From: Liriodendron chinense
Lineage: Eukaryota; Streptophyta; Magnoliopsida; Magnoliales; Magnoliaceae
Direction: 5' to 3'
DNA length: 64,000 nucleotides
Assembly (NCBI GenBank): GCA_003013855.2
Contig: PVNU02004155.1
Span: forward strand, 310,001 to 374,000
Shown: positions 48,518 through 61,240 of the stretch, one piece after another
How positions within the stretch are numbered: position 1 is the first letter of the stretch
Layout of the letters: the number at the start of each line of letters is the position of its first letter
Program-made: the position numbers and the translations under genes
Notes under the pieces: generated by a model
The model's input: the letters and a program-made list of their open reading frames with translations, nothing else
Databases searched by the model: none
What the model was told of the DNA's origin: nothing

Positions 48518-50446
48518 TGTTAGTGCACTTTTCTGTGGCATACTAGTGCACCTTATTTGTCAATCACGTGAGTCCATGTGTTATAATGTTGGTTGAGCCT
48601 TGGCAAGCTGAAGACCAAAGATTCAAGTGGAACACAAGCATCAAGGAAGAAGAACAGATAGATGAGATGCCTTAGTGTCTCTAACCCTTTGGACCAAGAC
48701 ACCTAAAACCTCTTAAATGACATGGACCAACTAGGAATACATTTAGTCATCATCATTAGTCTTAGAACACCTCGAAAAACATGATAAGTTAGATTAATCA
48801 AAGAGGTGGAAGTTGCTGTAAACAAAACTGCCCAAAAACAACAATTTCCGATCGGAACTCCGATCAATTGGAATTGATTTTTCGATCGATCGGATATCTT
48901 GTCCAGCAACTTGATGAAATCACTGGACTGATATTCCGATCGATCGGAACTATATTCCAATCAATCGGAATAATCATTTTCTGTCTGTTATTTGACCGTT
49001 GAGAGAAAATCTATATATACGGGAGATGCGATTTTTGAGCCAAGAGAGGGGATTTTGAGGATTTAGAAGCCACCACCATTGCTTATCATTTGGAGCTCTA
49101 ATCCCAACCCATACAAGTCATTCTCCTCGTGATTCATCACAAGCTTAGGGCATTCAATGCTAAAATGAGAATGGGCTTGTTCCCTCTTGATTCCTAGGAG
49201 TTTAGACACCTTGATCGTTGTTATATCCCTTGTCTAAATACCACATAGGAGTCCAAATAGGTGTATCCCCCTAGGAAACCCATTTCCTACAATTTGTAGA
49301 GGTTACACCATTCCCTAGCACTTTGGGCATCTCCAATGGAGCATTATATGCAAGGGAGCTGATCTTGGAGCTGAAGCCTTGGTAAAGCAGCGGCATCAAA
49401 GATCGAGGGAGCACAAGGTAAGCTGATTCGAGCACGGAAGAGCAAGCAGAAGCAACCCGAATCGGCGCAACAAAGTGGCTCAATTCGACAAGTTGTCATT
49501 TGTAAGAATCTGGTTCCACTCTCTTCCCATGGGGAATTGAGTGTAGAGTTTTTCTTCAAATTAGAGCGCAGAATCAGTTGTAGGACCTAGACCCGGTTGT
49601 AGGGTTGAATTGAGTCTCCAAGGGGGAGCCTCCTGCGGGAGTAAACGTTAAGTTCGGTTGTAGGACCTTGGCTCGATTGTAGAGCTTAAAACCATTAAGG
49701 TTCGATTGTAGGAGTCTAAATTGAGGTTTGGTTATAGAACATTGGCTTGGTTGTAGATCCTAAACAAGTCTCCAAGGGGAGCCACCAATACGGGTGTGTA
49801 CATGTAAGTTGGAAGGAACCTATAAACTTCTCGGTTGGGTGGATCCGATTTAAAACAACTTGGTTGGGAGGAACCAGATTTAAACTCCCTAGTGAATGCC
49901 GGTGTGCTCAAAGGGGTTGAGTACTTGAACCGGGAGTGGAGTAGACCCAAAGTCGAACCACTATACATCGTTGTGTTTGTAATTGTTATTGAGCACATTT
50001 TTTATTATGCATTGTGCTTAGATGTTAATTATGAAATGCTTAATTAAAATATATGCTATGTACTAGATAAGCACATCCACACACACATGATGTTCTTTCA
50101 CTTAGTTGTGTAGACTTGAGTTCATTGATCCATTCTCACAAGTCTACATAGGTTGCATAGATTAGGAGCTTGATTTGTTTAATCAATTGATTATCTATGC
50201 ATGCTTAGATTAGAATGTTTATTGTTAATCATATGCTAGTCTTGTGATTGGACCCACTTAGGCTTGGAAGCCGAAGTGTAAATTGCTTACTTAATTTAAA
50301 TTAATAAATTGCATAAGTAGGCAAAAAGAATTTTAAAAGGTACTAATCACCCCCCCTCTAGGACTTAGCCATAATTCTAGTCGCTTCGCTCTAAGCTTCC
50401 GCACGCACATACGTTAGTGTCGTGTTAGACTACCGACGTAATCTCA
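48518..50446 (+). mobile_element. Copia (Sirevirus-like) solo LTR, 1,929 bp
   Basis: TGTTAGTGCACTTTTCTG to CGACGTAATCTCA with a perfect 5-bp duplication GCAAC (48513-48517, 50447-50451). TATA box TATATATA at 49012-49019 preceded by a cluster of TTCCGATCGATCGGAA-type palindromes; U5 text with AATCACCCCCCCTCTAGG near 50345, typical of copia LTRs. Confidence 0.9.
49012..49019 (+). promoter_or_regulatory. TATA box of the copia solo LTR
   Basis: TATATATA about 40 bp downstream of the palindromic motif cluster (48846-48970). Confidence 0.6.
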
Positions 50447-50451
50447 GCAAC

Positions 50452-50630
50452 GGCCACCAACGTTACTATTATAATATAGGCCGTTACAACATTTTTTTTT
50501 AAAAACCTATTTTGGGACCGTTGCGGGACCGTTACAGGCAATTTTTCCTTTAACGGTCGTTTTGACCCTGCAAAGCGTAACGGTTATGACCATTACGTAA
50601 CGGCCGTTACGTAACCGTTTTTGCATACCA
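50452..50630. mobile_element. GTAACGGCCGTTACG repeat, host of the copia LTR
   Basis: Contains GTAACGGCCGTTACGTAACC and CCGTTGCGGGACCGTTAC; the GGTGGCCGCAAC flank left of 48513 pairs with GCAACGGCCACC here, so the solo LTR landed within one such repeat. Confidence 0.55.
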
Positions 50631-51845
50631 TGATTATGAGTCTTCAAGATGATGTCTTCTCAATCCTCAACACCACATTGGAAATCAAGGGAAGTCATCC
50701 TTGTCTATGTACCAAAGTGATTTTCTCCATATAATGGTGATTGGCAAGAAATGTGAAATGTGGAGAGAGAAAAAATTGAAAACAGGTGGAAAAAACTACA
50801 AAGAAGTAGCATATATAAATATGAAAATTAGGCATACAGATCTAGTACGACATCAAAGAAAATGCATAATTTGTATCAAAACAAATGAGAAAAGGCCAAA
50901 CAACAAAACAACAAAAACAAAGAAGGGAAAAGGGATAAGGCAGAAAAAGAACCTAGAAAGACCTAGTACATGGAAATCAGCATCTAAACTGAAATATACA
51001 AAGATCTAGTGATAAATACATAGATTTAAGCGTGCATTTCTTTAAAAGCTATGTAACTAGGGTATGTCAGAAGGTACAACTGTTACCCTTAATTCATTTT
51101 CAGAATGTAGAGCTAAGAAAGACCGAAGTATATGATACGTAACAATGATAAAAATAACAAAGAAAAGGTATAGTATAAAGCAAAGAAACAAAAATGTGCA
51201 CAAATGGACTGTTATCATGCTAATCAGTCGAATTGAAGCAAATCAAATTCAAAATATGTATGATGATGGCAATTCACATGCTACTTGGTGAAAGAGAAGA
51301 AAATCAAGAGAAAAATATTTGATATTTATACCTCATTTAAGGTATAAAGAGTTGAATTTGTCTGTCCTGTTCAAAAGTTTCACAGGATTTGAGGAACTTC
51401 TTGTCAGATTATGATGTAAGCCTCATGTGGAAGCCTTTGCTTCGAGTTATCATTGTTGCCACTTTCTCATCTCAGAACATGATTCTTTTCCAACTTGTGA
51501 CAACTTTCTGTAATTCAGTGGTATTTGTAGAAACTCTTAGTCAAGTTCTTTGTGACTTGGAACAAGAATGGAACTTCAGGAACCCAAATTAGAAACACAA
51601 GTATCTGCTAGCTGGCACCATATAGCTAGAATGACACTTGTTAGAAAAATCTGATACATATATCAGCTGATACATGTCATTGATGTCATGGAGTTGCATA
51701 AAAATGCGACCAGGTGTTCTTTTCCTCAATTATTTATGTTCTTCCTCCAGCAATTTTCACTTAGAAGGAGGATACCTATTTTTGACCATTCACTGCTAGA
51801 TTTGTGTACCGAAAACAAAAATTGCAGCATATATTATGATTTTTA
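50631..51845. other. Unassigned intergenic sequence
   Basis: A-rich; short ORFs only, none recognised. Confidence 0.4.
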
Positions 51846-51930
51846 TTTTTTTCGGAAAGGTAACAGAACCAGGGATTGAACCCTGGATCACTCACACACT
51901 ATACATTCTCTAACAAGCAGGAGACAACGT
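51846..51930 (-). mobile_element. SINE-like tRNA-derived fragment
   Basis: Reverse strand has GATCCAGGGTTCAATCCCTG (B box), then GGTTCTGTTACCTTTCCG and an A-rich end. Confidence 0.5.
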
Positions 51931-51987
51931 ATATTATGGATCTAGGACACTAGCACCGATTTGGAGAAATATTGCATGAGGTAAAAA

Positions 51988-52055
51988 ATCATCATCACCT
52001 AAGGCTAAGCCTTATCCCAAGGCTACATGAATCCTATTCTGCCATTCCTCCCTTG
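51988..52055 (-). mobile_element. RTE LINE 3' end, minus strand
   Basis: Reverse complement reads AGAATAGGATTCATGTAGCC ... GGATAAGGCTTAGCC ... (GAT)n, the same tail as 36335-36428. Confidence 0.6.
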
Positions 52056-52278
52056 TCCAGACTTGGGGCTGGCAATGAGAGCACAAAATTCCCACAGGCC
52101 CAATGTCATAGACTATTAATAGGTTGATTACAATCAAGTGCTATCTAATAGTCTGTTACATAGGTTGATTACAATCAACGAGTTGGATGAGATACATAAA
52201 AAAAATAAAAAAATTAAAAAAAGGCTCTCCATTTGCTTCTCTTTCACCTAAGTAGGCACATGAGTTGCTATATACAAT

Positions 52279-52440
52279 ATACTTCACCTTTCCCAAAAAA
52301 AAAAGGCACCAGATTAGACTAATTAATCATGAAATATCATGTCATTTGGTACAATGCTATATACTTCACCTTTCCCCCAAAAAAAAAAGCACCAGATTAG
52401 ACTAATTAATCATGAAATATCATGTCATTTCATGACATTT
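52279..52440. repeat. About 83-bp tandem duplication
   Basis: Two units of ATATACTTCACCTTTCCC + A-run + GCACCAGATTAGACTAATTA..., nearly identical. Confidence 0.9.
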
Positions 52441-53157
52441 GGTGCAATGAGGCCCAACCTTAGTTAAAATATGAACAAGAGTACAGGCTTGCAGGAGCAT
52501 ATGATACCCACCTATGCATACTGATATGAACAAGAACACGAGGGCAGGATACAATATACATGTCTAGAAAATCTAGTATATGGATTCCCACTGGTGCCCG
52601 GTTTCTACATGCTACTCATATTCGGTATTATGGTTTTAATCATTCTATGAAGTTTTACTGTTATTAAGGGAGCTCGTGTATTTTAGTATTTCTAGCATGC
52701 TAAATTCACTGGATCTTTTGATGTTTATAGAGTTTTTCTAGTAAGACCCTTCTACAATATGACATCAATCTATGAAAATTGTTGGGATTTCACAAGTAAC
52801 AAAATTAATACAATGCATTCAGCTAAATGTATCTAAATGTACCATATGAGTATCTGCTACAAATATCTGAGCAGATACAAGTATACAGGAATCTTTCTTT
52901 TTTTCTTTTTGGAAAGGATAAGCATGCAAGCTACCCTTCAAGAAAAAAGGACAAGCATGCAGGCATAACACCATACAGGCATCTTAAGAGTGGAATTGTT
53001 GAATATTGAATCAGATAAAGTGAATAGCAATTATAAGACAACATAATTGTGATTTTTATTGTAATTTTTTTTTTTGTAAATGTAAGTGTAATGTTTAATG
53101 CTTATTGAAGGATAAATGATCATTACCTTTTTTTTAAAGGATAATAACGATCATTAC

Positions 53158-54415
53158 TGTTAACGGATGTGAATGTGAGCCTCACCACTATATGACCCAC
53201 CTAGTCTTTAGTCCTAGTCCTTTTCCTTTGTTAATTAGTTGTTTTGTTGGTTTAGGACTTGGGGGGATATTCGCTTTTGTTACTTAAAGGTGTTTTTGTC
53301 ACTCTTTTTTTGAATAATATAAAAGGGGAGAGAGGGGAAATCCAACCACACAGACCGCACCACCCACCCCCCCCCCCCACCCCCCTCTTCTCTCTCAATC
53401 TCAATCTCAATCTACAAAATCTACATGGTATTAGAGCATCCTTGTTTTTTTTTTATTAACTAATCCATCTCTCTTCTATCTTAAGTATATTTTTCCTTCT
53501 TTTAATTTTGGTGTATCTCTTCCCTTTTGTGCTGAAAATCTTTTAAGAAGAAACCTACGGTTTCTTTTCTTTTTGTTGTGCCAAGCCTCTGTAAGTCTGT
53601 GCATGAGAAGAGGATAAGTGTTTGTACTCATCATACATTGAGTGTGGACCAATTGCTTCGTTGGATGCCTTCTTTGTGACGTGTGGACATGTGGGCTAGT
53701 TATTCTCTTCAAATGCGGTGTGCATAACACGTAAAGCGTACAAGGTGGGTATTCATTGGTTGCAAAAGGTCAGCTCGTGTTCGTATAAGCTTAAAGTAAG
53801 TATTCTAGTCCGTTATCCTAGATGGAAGTGAAAAGTGATTCAAGAACTGGATTCATAAATCCATCTGATTTTTTAAAGGTCCAAATAACCTCTATTAAAT
53901 TAAATGGAATGAACTATCTTCAGTGCTCCAAATCCATCCAAGTGTTTTTAACTGCCAAGGCAAATTAAAATATTTGACCACTGAGAAGCCTGATGAGAGT
54001 GCTAGCACAGATGATCAATGGATTCAGGAAAATGCTCAAATTATGACATAGTTGTGGAATAGTGCGGAATCATCCATCCGTATGAACATAATGTTTTTTT
54101 GACACGACAAAGGAAGTGTGGGATGCATTACGAGAAATGTATTCGTCTGACAAAAAACATCTTTCGTATGTACCAGTTTTTTTGAAGAGATATTTGGATT
54201 TAAACAAGGAGATAAATCCTTGGGTGAATATTATTTTAAATTAAAGGAATGTGGGAGGAACTAAATGTGTACCAACCTCTCATTATTGATTTGGAAAAGC
54301 AGAAATCCCACTAATTCCTAAACCAACATAACAACTAACTAACAAAGGAAAAAGACTAGGATTAGAGACTAGGTGGGCCGTATAGTGGTACGGCCCATAT
54401 TCACATCCGTTAACA
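53158..54415. mobile_element. Rearranged copia element with LTR ends inverted, one duplication
   Basis: Plus-oriented LTR 53158-53425 (TGTTAACGGATGTGAATGTG ... AAATCTACA), primer site TGGTATTAGAGC (53426-53437), leader, a degraded gag, then about 115 bp of the same LTR start inverted (about 54300-54415, ending CATCCGTTAACA). Both outer ends are the U3 start and the whole is flanked by ATTAC (53153-53157, 54416-54420). Confidence 0.85.
53860..54303 (+). pseudogene. Copia gag (UBN2-type) fragment
   Basis: Frames read ITSIKLNGMNYLQCSKSIQV, TTEKPDESASTDDQWIQENA, FGFKQGDKSLGEYYFKLKG and MWEELNVYQPLIIDLEKQ, with a stop and frameshifts. Cut at the inverted LTR junction. Confidence 0.85.
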
Positions 54416-54420
54416 ATTAC

Positions 54421-56492
54421 AGACCTACTTTCGTATTCAAAACGTTTTAATGAAATAGATGTTATACTTTTGTTTTTCTAAGTCGTGCAATACACATTCA
54501 TCTACCTTCATTATTTTCTAGGAATACTCCAAATTTGTTATCTTGAGGGTATTCTTGTCATTTACAATAAGAAAATAGATACACAAGATTGCAAGTAGCA
54601 TTTCCTTCTATAGGACCTCCTGTTTATAAGCCACAATCCTTCCACCTCTTGGGAAATGCTACCTAATGGCTATCCATAAGGAACCTTACGGTCCTTACCT
54701 AAACTTCCGAGTGTTGCATTTCCCTTATTATCATCTACTACTAAAATTTTCACCATACCCTTCTAGGCACAATTATCTATTCCCCATTACAAATTCTATC
54801 ATTGGATAAGATAAAAATCAGGAATGAGGGTCTGCATACTAATTTTCGGAGGAACATGCAGTGCTTCCACATCTAATACCATGAAACTATATTTGGTTTG
54901 GCAAGAAAAGCAGAAAATCACACTCCATCCTGAGGATATGAAAGATCTGGTTGGCTGCTCAATCTATCCAATATACTTTTTAAAACCATCAACCCCATTT
55001 TTCTCTCATGAGGTTGGTTTAGCATAGAGGTTACATTCCACATAGTGTAATTGCTTGGCTAGCTGTATCCAAAACTATTCAGACTAGTCAAATTAATTGA
55101 CAAAAGGAATCTTCCTTCTAATAGCTAGAATTATCAATGGAAACAAGATCAAACAAAAGGGAGTGAGAAAGGTGAGATTGTTTCCTTGCTCTCTCAAAGG
55201 TCCTACTGGCAAGGGTTTAGTGAGTGTAACATACAGACAACAAGATTGTGGTACTAGAGAGAGACCCTTAAAGAATTATCCCACCTTTTCTTCTCCGTTT
55301 CTCCATGTTGTTCTTGGTGATTTCATCATGGTGTATGTCAATACAGGTAATATCTTTTAAAGAGCTGCCTAAAAAAAGCTTTTGCATCTGGCAGCACTTC
55401 TTACTTTTGCCTAATTTGGAATGATATATGGCAGCTTTGTTACTTTGCCTAATATAGAATGGTGCATGATGTGTTTTCTATAAGTTATGAGTGTGATTTT
55501 GCACATGCTGGGAGTATGAACTTTTAATTCATAACATGACATATTGGAGCATGAATGACTACTGAGTTTTGAGGAAAAGAAGAACCCATAAATATCAACC
55601 CTCCACCACTATCACTCACTCAATAGCAGACAATCAACTCACAATCACTTTGGATGAATCTACAATCAAAATTGTCTACCATACAACACTCATTATTGAT
55701 ATAATTAGAAACTTCCTAATTTTGAAGAAGGGAATCAAAACACAGTTTTTCAGTGCAACTTGCCTAAGAACAAGACGTTGTGACTCAGCCCAATTTGTCC
55801 GAATGTGTATGGAGGGTTGACTTGGAATGGTGATTGGTGTGTTTTAAAGGTTGGTATGGTTTTAAAGGGTTGGCTTGGAATGGTGATTGGTGTGTTTGGT
55901 ATGTTCAAAAGGACAACTTTGGCTTGCTTTCTGATGCACAATGTGACCCAGGACCCGGAGTAGTACCAGATTTGCGTGAGATAATTTGAAGGAAAAGTAG
56001 TTAGAAAATTATCAAGAGAATAGTTTTGAAGAATTTGTCAGCTGGTTCCATTCCGATACTTTCCTTAGTTTTCCACCAAAGGTTATTCTCATCTTTTTTT
56101 TCAAAGGTTGTTAGAATGGGGTCTCAATCAATCAAAAAGTTAGGGTTTTTTATTTAAAGCAAACTTTAGTAAATGGACTGCTAGATTCAAGTCATATTTA
56201 GATCTTTATTTTAGGCTTATTTTTATTTTTTCTATTCTTGTATGTATTTTTGGATTTCTTAAAAGAGTGGTATTGAGTCATTTAGTTCAGATGTTAGAAG
56301 AAATCTGACTCTAGCCATTTCCTGTTTAGGTTGGGAAACCTTAACCCAAGCTTTGTTGCTATCAGTTCCCAAAACAGCAGGGAACCTGAGGGATAGATTA
56401 GAAATCATCTTTAAAGGAAAGGGCGAGAGTGTTTTAAGGGTTTAGATTATATTACATGGATGGTCCAGGTTTTGTAGGACCTTCATGGTTTT

Positions 56493-56498
<6 letters not shown>
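54421..56498. other. Unassigned intergenic sequence
   Basis: Contains a short direct duplication (about 55816-55915, GACTTGGAATGGTGATTGGTG twice). No gene recognised. Confidence 0.45.

Positions 56499-56526
<28 letters not shown>
56499..56526. repeat. (GT)n microsatellite
   Basis: About 14 GT units. Confidence 0.95.
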
Positions 56527-56532
<6 letters not shown>

Positions 56533-56564
56533 TTGTAAACTATAAATAACCAATGAAATTAAGG

Positions 56565-57000
56565 GGAACTTTTATGGAATAGCTTTAAGGCCAGACATGC
56601 TTTATGGAACAGAATGTTGCACAGTCGAGGAACAACATGTTCATAGTCCGAGCACTACAAAATAAGGATGTTGAGAGATAGATGAGTGGCAAGACAAGGA
56701 AGGATAGAATTAGAAATGAATGCATTCAAGAAAACTTAGGAGTAGCACCATGTGTAATAAGTTGAGAGAAAGTAGATTTAGATGGTTTGATCATGTGCAA
56801 CAGAGACCAAGAAGAGTGAGTTGGTTCAAGTTGAAGGCTTTAAAAGGGCAAGGGAAGGCTCAAAAGGGTGTGGATGAAGGTAGTAAGAAAAGACTAAGGA
56901 CCTATGGTTTAACTGAGGATATGGTCCTTGATAGAGTGGAATGGCGTAACAGGATTTATGCAGTTGACACCAATTACTTAGGGTAAGGCTTAGATGATGA
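56565..57000 (+). pseudogene. RTE-clade LINE RT C-terminus and 3' end
   Basis: Reads RPDMLYGTECCTVEEQHVHS, then (after breaks) NKLRESRFRWFDHVQQRPRR and TEDMVLDRVEWRNRIYAVDT, ending GGTAAGGCTTAGATGATGAT. Classic plant RTE C-terminus, 5' truncated, with stops. Confidence 0.88.
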
Positions 57001-57398
57001 TCATAATGGACCTATAAATATGATTATTATGAATAAAAGGAAAAGACAAGGTGATACATTTGGAAGAGAGATTCCTTACACATTGGAAGGAGACTTCTCA
57101 AAATCTACAGGTCATGATGCTCAATGCCCACAGTGTTATGCTATGCATATATGAGTTGACAAGCATTGTATCTTGTAGGTGTGATGCTATCTGTATATAA
57201 AATGTGAGATATAAATGTGTGAATCTAGTCATTTATTATAGAAATTATCACAGCTATTTGTTCTAGAAGAATCAAGATCGGATTCTAGGCTATTTTCTTT
57301 AAAGATTTTGGGTTGATTGTAACCATCTGATGCTCACTACTTGCATCAATGACCACCAAAACCAGATCGACTCTATTTAGGCTCAATTTTGATTCCTC

Positions 57399-57535
57399 CT
57401 TTTTTTTTCCCTGCAGATGCACACAATCACCCGCAAACCACATGCATCAGGTAAAGCATGGGGAGGGGAATCGAAACTGCGTCTGTGAGGAGCAAACCCA
57501 CAATGCTAGCCATTTGCCCCAACCCCAGGCGGATT
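57399..57535 (-). mobile_element. SINE-like element, minus strand
   Basis: In reverse: AAATGGCTAGCATTGTGG (A-box-like), GTTTCGATTCCCCTCC (B box), then an A-run. Flanked by a longer imperfect direct repeat (ACCAGATCRACTC..TTTAGGCTCA at about 57358 and 57552). Confidence 0.55.
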
Positions 57536-58801
57536 AAGTACTTTAGAGGCGAAACCAGATCAACTCAGTTTAGGCTCAGTTTTGATTCCACTGGTCCTGC
57601 GAGTTAAATACTTTAGAGGAAGAAACCCGAAGGTAGATTCGTCGTCCAATAAATTCAAATGAAAACACTTGCTCTGACATTATTTCCCAATCTGATACAT
57701 TGCACAAATCAAAGAAAAAAAAAAGTAAAAACAGAAAACTGGGGTAGTTAAGAAATATCAACAATTTCACATGTAATTTCAAACAAACCTGGAATTTCCA
57801 CAAATCTCGCTTGCCAATCATCTCAAGGGTCCATTCAATTCTTGATTTTGGAGCCCCAAAAAAAAAAAAAAAAAAATATTATGGCCTTCCAACAATAGCT
57901 CCAGCCCCAAAACATGCACCATGTAGATTGTAATCTGAATCACCACTTATATCATACCCTATGGCAAGTTGGGTTATCGAAATTGCATTTAATTAATCTA
58001 GACCATGAGCAAAAATCCATCCGGAGCCAAATCTATCCATCCATCTATAAAAAAATGAACTCAAGATGAGACGGAACCATTGCACATTCATGAATGTAAA
58101 AGCTTAAAATACAAATCAAAGTAACAATATTCAAATTGATTCTCAAATAAAAAGCAAAACAGATCAGGGACCTCTATCTACACCCACTCCGATTGATTTG
58201 CTCAAAGAAATGCTAACAAGGATCTCACCATCTGATCCACCATATGGCGATCCCAACCGTTCAACTATAAGGCCCCAACACCGATGAAGCATGAGGGAAA
58301 GATCTCATTCATCAGATATCCAACAATCCGTATAAAAGTAAGTTGAAAACAACGGTACAGAAAAAGCAGTTTATAGTCCCAATTACCATGGACTACCACC
58401 CATTCCGATCCACCATCTGGTGATCCAACCATTCATCTACGACGTCCTCACCATCAAAGGAGTACAGGCACTCATCAGAGATCTAACGATCCAGAGAAGG
58501 GTCGAGGAAAGCAGTTTATAGCTCCCCTTCCTATTGAGTGAAGAGGAAATCAGATAAAAAGAGATTTCTGCCAAGTGGACCACATGGGTCGGACCATGCT
58601 CTGCAAGGGTCTTGGATGGTTGTAGCGATTAATTCCCAATAGATCAGAATCGCCAAAGAAGGAAAAACAGGGAGGAAAAAAAAAAAGAAGAAGAAGAAGG
58701 AATGCTTTGTGGATTACCTGAACTTCAACGCAGGATTCACCAATCCGTATTCCAGATTGAGCGAGGAGTTAAAAAGACTCACGAAAACCGCTTTAAAACG
58801 G

Positions 58802-58841
<40 letters not shown>

Positions 58842-58889
58842 CAGCATGGGAGTGCGCGTATTCAGTCAGATCGGGTAATGACCAAGTTC

Positions 58890-59400
58890 AGTGACGTTTT
58901 TTTCCGTGGGTCCCACCTCGATGTATGTGACGTATGCTCATGCCGTACATCCTTTTTTTTTCGATGTTTTATGTCATGGGCCAGAAACGATGATGGATCA
59001 TTAAAAACTTTTTTATCGGCCACGAAAGTTTTGGATCAAGCGGATATTTGTGTTTGCACTTCATCCAGGTAGGTATGTAGGAAATTATCAACGGCTTGGA
59101 TGAAAAATAAGAGTACGGATCCTCTATTTGCTGCCAAATAGGAAGCCTTTTTATTGTTCCACGTCATCACATGGGTCTTGGTAATACCTCACTGCAACTT
59201 GATCACATGCATTCTTGCAGTGTCATGTGGACCAATGAAAAGTATCGAAACAGGGCTTTTCTGTTTGGAGCCAACAGAGAATCCAGATTGGGAAAGTTGT
59301 GTCGACTTGAGATTTGAATCTGCTTCATTTTTTTGGCCCATAATTAAAATGAGACGGTAAAACGGATGGACGGTGTGGATGCAGATAATATACATTGAAG
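58890..59400. mobile_element. Foldback MITE
   Basis: GTGGGTCCCACCTCGATGTA at the left; ACGGATGGACGGTGTGGATG at the right; internal AAAGTTTTGGATCAAGCGGA block shared with the 43-kb copies. Confidence 0.7.
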
Positions 59401-60004
59401 AAGGTAAGATGGAAAAGACCTGACGGAATTGTGGCAGGTCCTGACTGAATCCGCACTACCGGTAATACCAATACCGTACAGCACAACTTCAAGCGCCAAA
59501 CACAGACGCAGTCATCTGATCGACTACACTCGTGTTAGTTAAGACGAGGTTGCGACTCATAGGCGCTACACGTGGCAATCGTGTACGTCTATCCAGGCCA
59601 TTCAAATGGTTTGTTCCATTTTGGATGGAGCATATCCCTTAAAATCAAACTGATGAAGTAATCATAACCATCCAATCAATGGCCATCGAATGGACGGTTA
59701 GAGTAAGATAGTTAGTGGTTCGAATTCAACGTTTAAATACAGATGGTTAATTTGAGCTTTGTCACGCGCACACGTTGTGTGCAATAAAGCCCTGTGTACA
59801 TGCCACACATGTGCAGCATGGAACACGTGTGAGTCTATAGGTTGGTCCAAACCTGTACTTCTCGCAAAAATAAAATCTGGTCCAGTCAGTACGTGGGCCC
59901 TAATATTGGGAACATGTGAATTGGTTAGAAAACCTCATCTAACCAGAGCCCTGGCCTAGCCCAATGCGGTGCGGCCTTGATCGTGGGGCTCATCTTGATG
60001 GATG

Positions 60005-60918
60005 CGGATTTATCGCCAAAAGCCTTTAACAAGGAGTTCCCACATAACCTAGGTGTGGCCCACGGTGATGTTTGTGAGAAAGTCACTTCGTTCATGTCCA
60101 TCCGTTTAATAATCAATGTACATTTGTGGGCCTCATTGTGATGTCTTTAATATATTCACGTCGTCTATTCATTTGATCGGAACATTTTAGGGCATGGGCT
60201 AAAAAATGAGGCAGATACAAACCTCAAGTGGCCAGCACGATACGAAATCGTGGTTGTAAAAGATTTTCAACACTAGGCATTCAACCTACTGCTTTGTCTT
60301 GTGTGGTACACCTAAGCTTTGGATTTGATTTGCCTCATTTTGGGTCCATGGCCTAAAATTACCTCACAAAATGGATGGACGACATAGATAAGCCACGTGT
60401 ATCATAATAGCTTTATGTGAAATTAATCATTATTCATTTGCTGATATTTACAGGACTTTAGGATAAAAAAGCCGCTCATCTTATCAACTTTGAAAACAAT
60501 TGAAAAAATACCTTATAATTAATCATTATTCATTTGCTTGTATTTACAATATGTAAATGGAAACAAAACGTGGCTGTGGGTGGGAAAATTCCTACCTTTG
60601 AAGCTTCCTTGATTCCAAAGTGATGTTTATATGCCATCCATACCGTTTATAACACCATTCCTACCGGTATGAACTAAAAAAACAAATATTAGCCTGATTT
60701 AATGCTTCAATGGCCCTATGAATATTTCAACTGTGGATATTTAATCCTCACAATTTTGGCCCACTTGAGTCTTCGGTCGGTTCATTTTTAGTCCCGTATC
60801 CTAAAATGAGCTTACAAAACAAATGAAACGTAGTGGATCTCTCACAAACATCATGGTGGGCCCTACCTAGGTTCCCAGCCTATGAACCTCATGCTAAAGG
60901 CTTTGCCGGGAAATCCAC
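60005..60918. mobile_element. Foldback MITE with a second foldback nested
   Basis: Outer ends GGATTTATCGCCAAAAGCC and GGCTTTGCCGGGAAATCCAC; inner element about 60127-60412 (GGGCCTCATTGTGATGTC / GGATGGACGACATAGATAAG). Also a direct repeat AATTAATCATTATTCATTTG at 60421 and 60519. Confidence 0.7.
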
Positions 60919-60929
60919 CCATCTTAGAC

Positions 60930-61240
60930 GTATGTAATGCATGTCCATACAGTTTATCTATTTTATTCACCCCATTTAAAAATGAAGCACATCCAAATCT
61001 CAGAAGTGCCATAGGATAGGAAACAGTGGTGCTTGATTGCCTACCACTAAAAACTTCCCTTAGTTTCTATCGCCCATGATAAGTTTTTAAAGGTAAAACA
61101 CCACTATTTCCCGTGTGGTCCTCGCTTGGATCTACTTCAAATTTAGGCGCATGCCCTAAATTGAGGGGGCAAATGGATGAACGGCGTGGATATACAATAC
61201 ATATATCAAGGTGGGCCCCAAGGTTAGGGCCGCGCCGTGT
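60930..61240. mobile_element. Foldback MITE, compact
   Basis: GACGTATGTAATGCATGTCC at the left, GGATATACAATACATATATC and GGTGGGCCCCAAGG at the right, AAACAGTGGTG in the core. Confidence 0.7.

Noticed and set aside
51389..51592. 67-codon ORF in intergenic sequence
   Set aside because: No recognisable motif, splice context or conservation clue; chance ORF is likelier.
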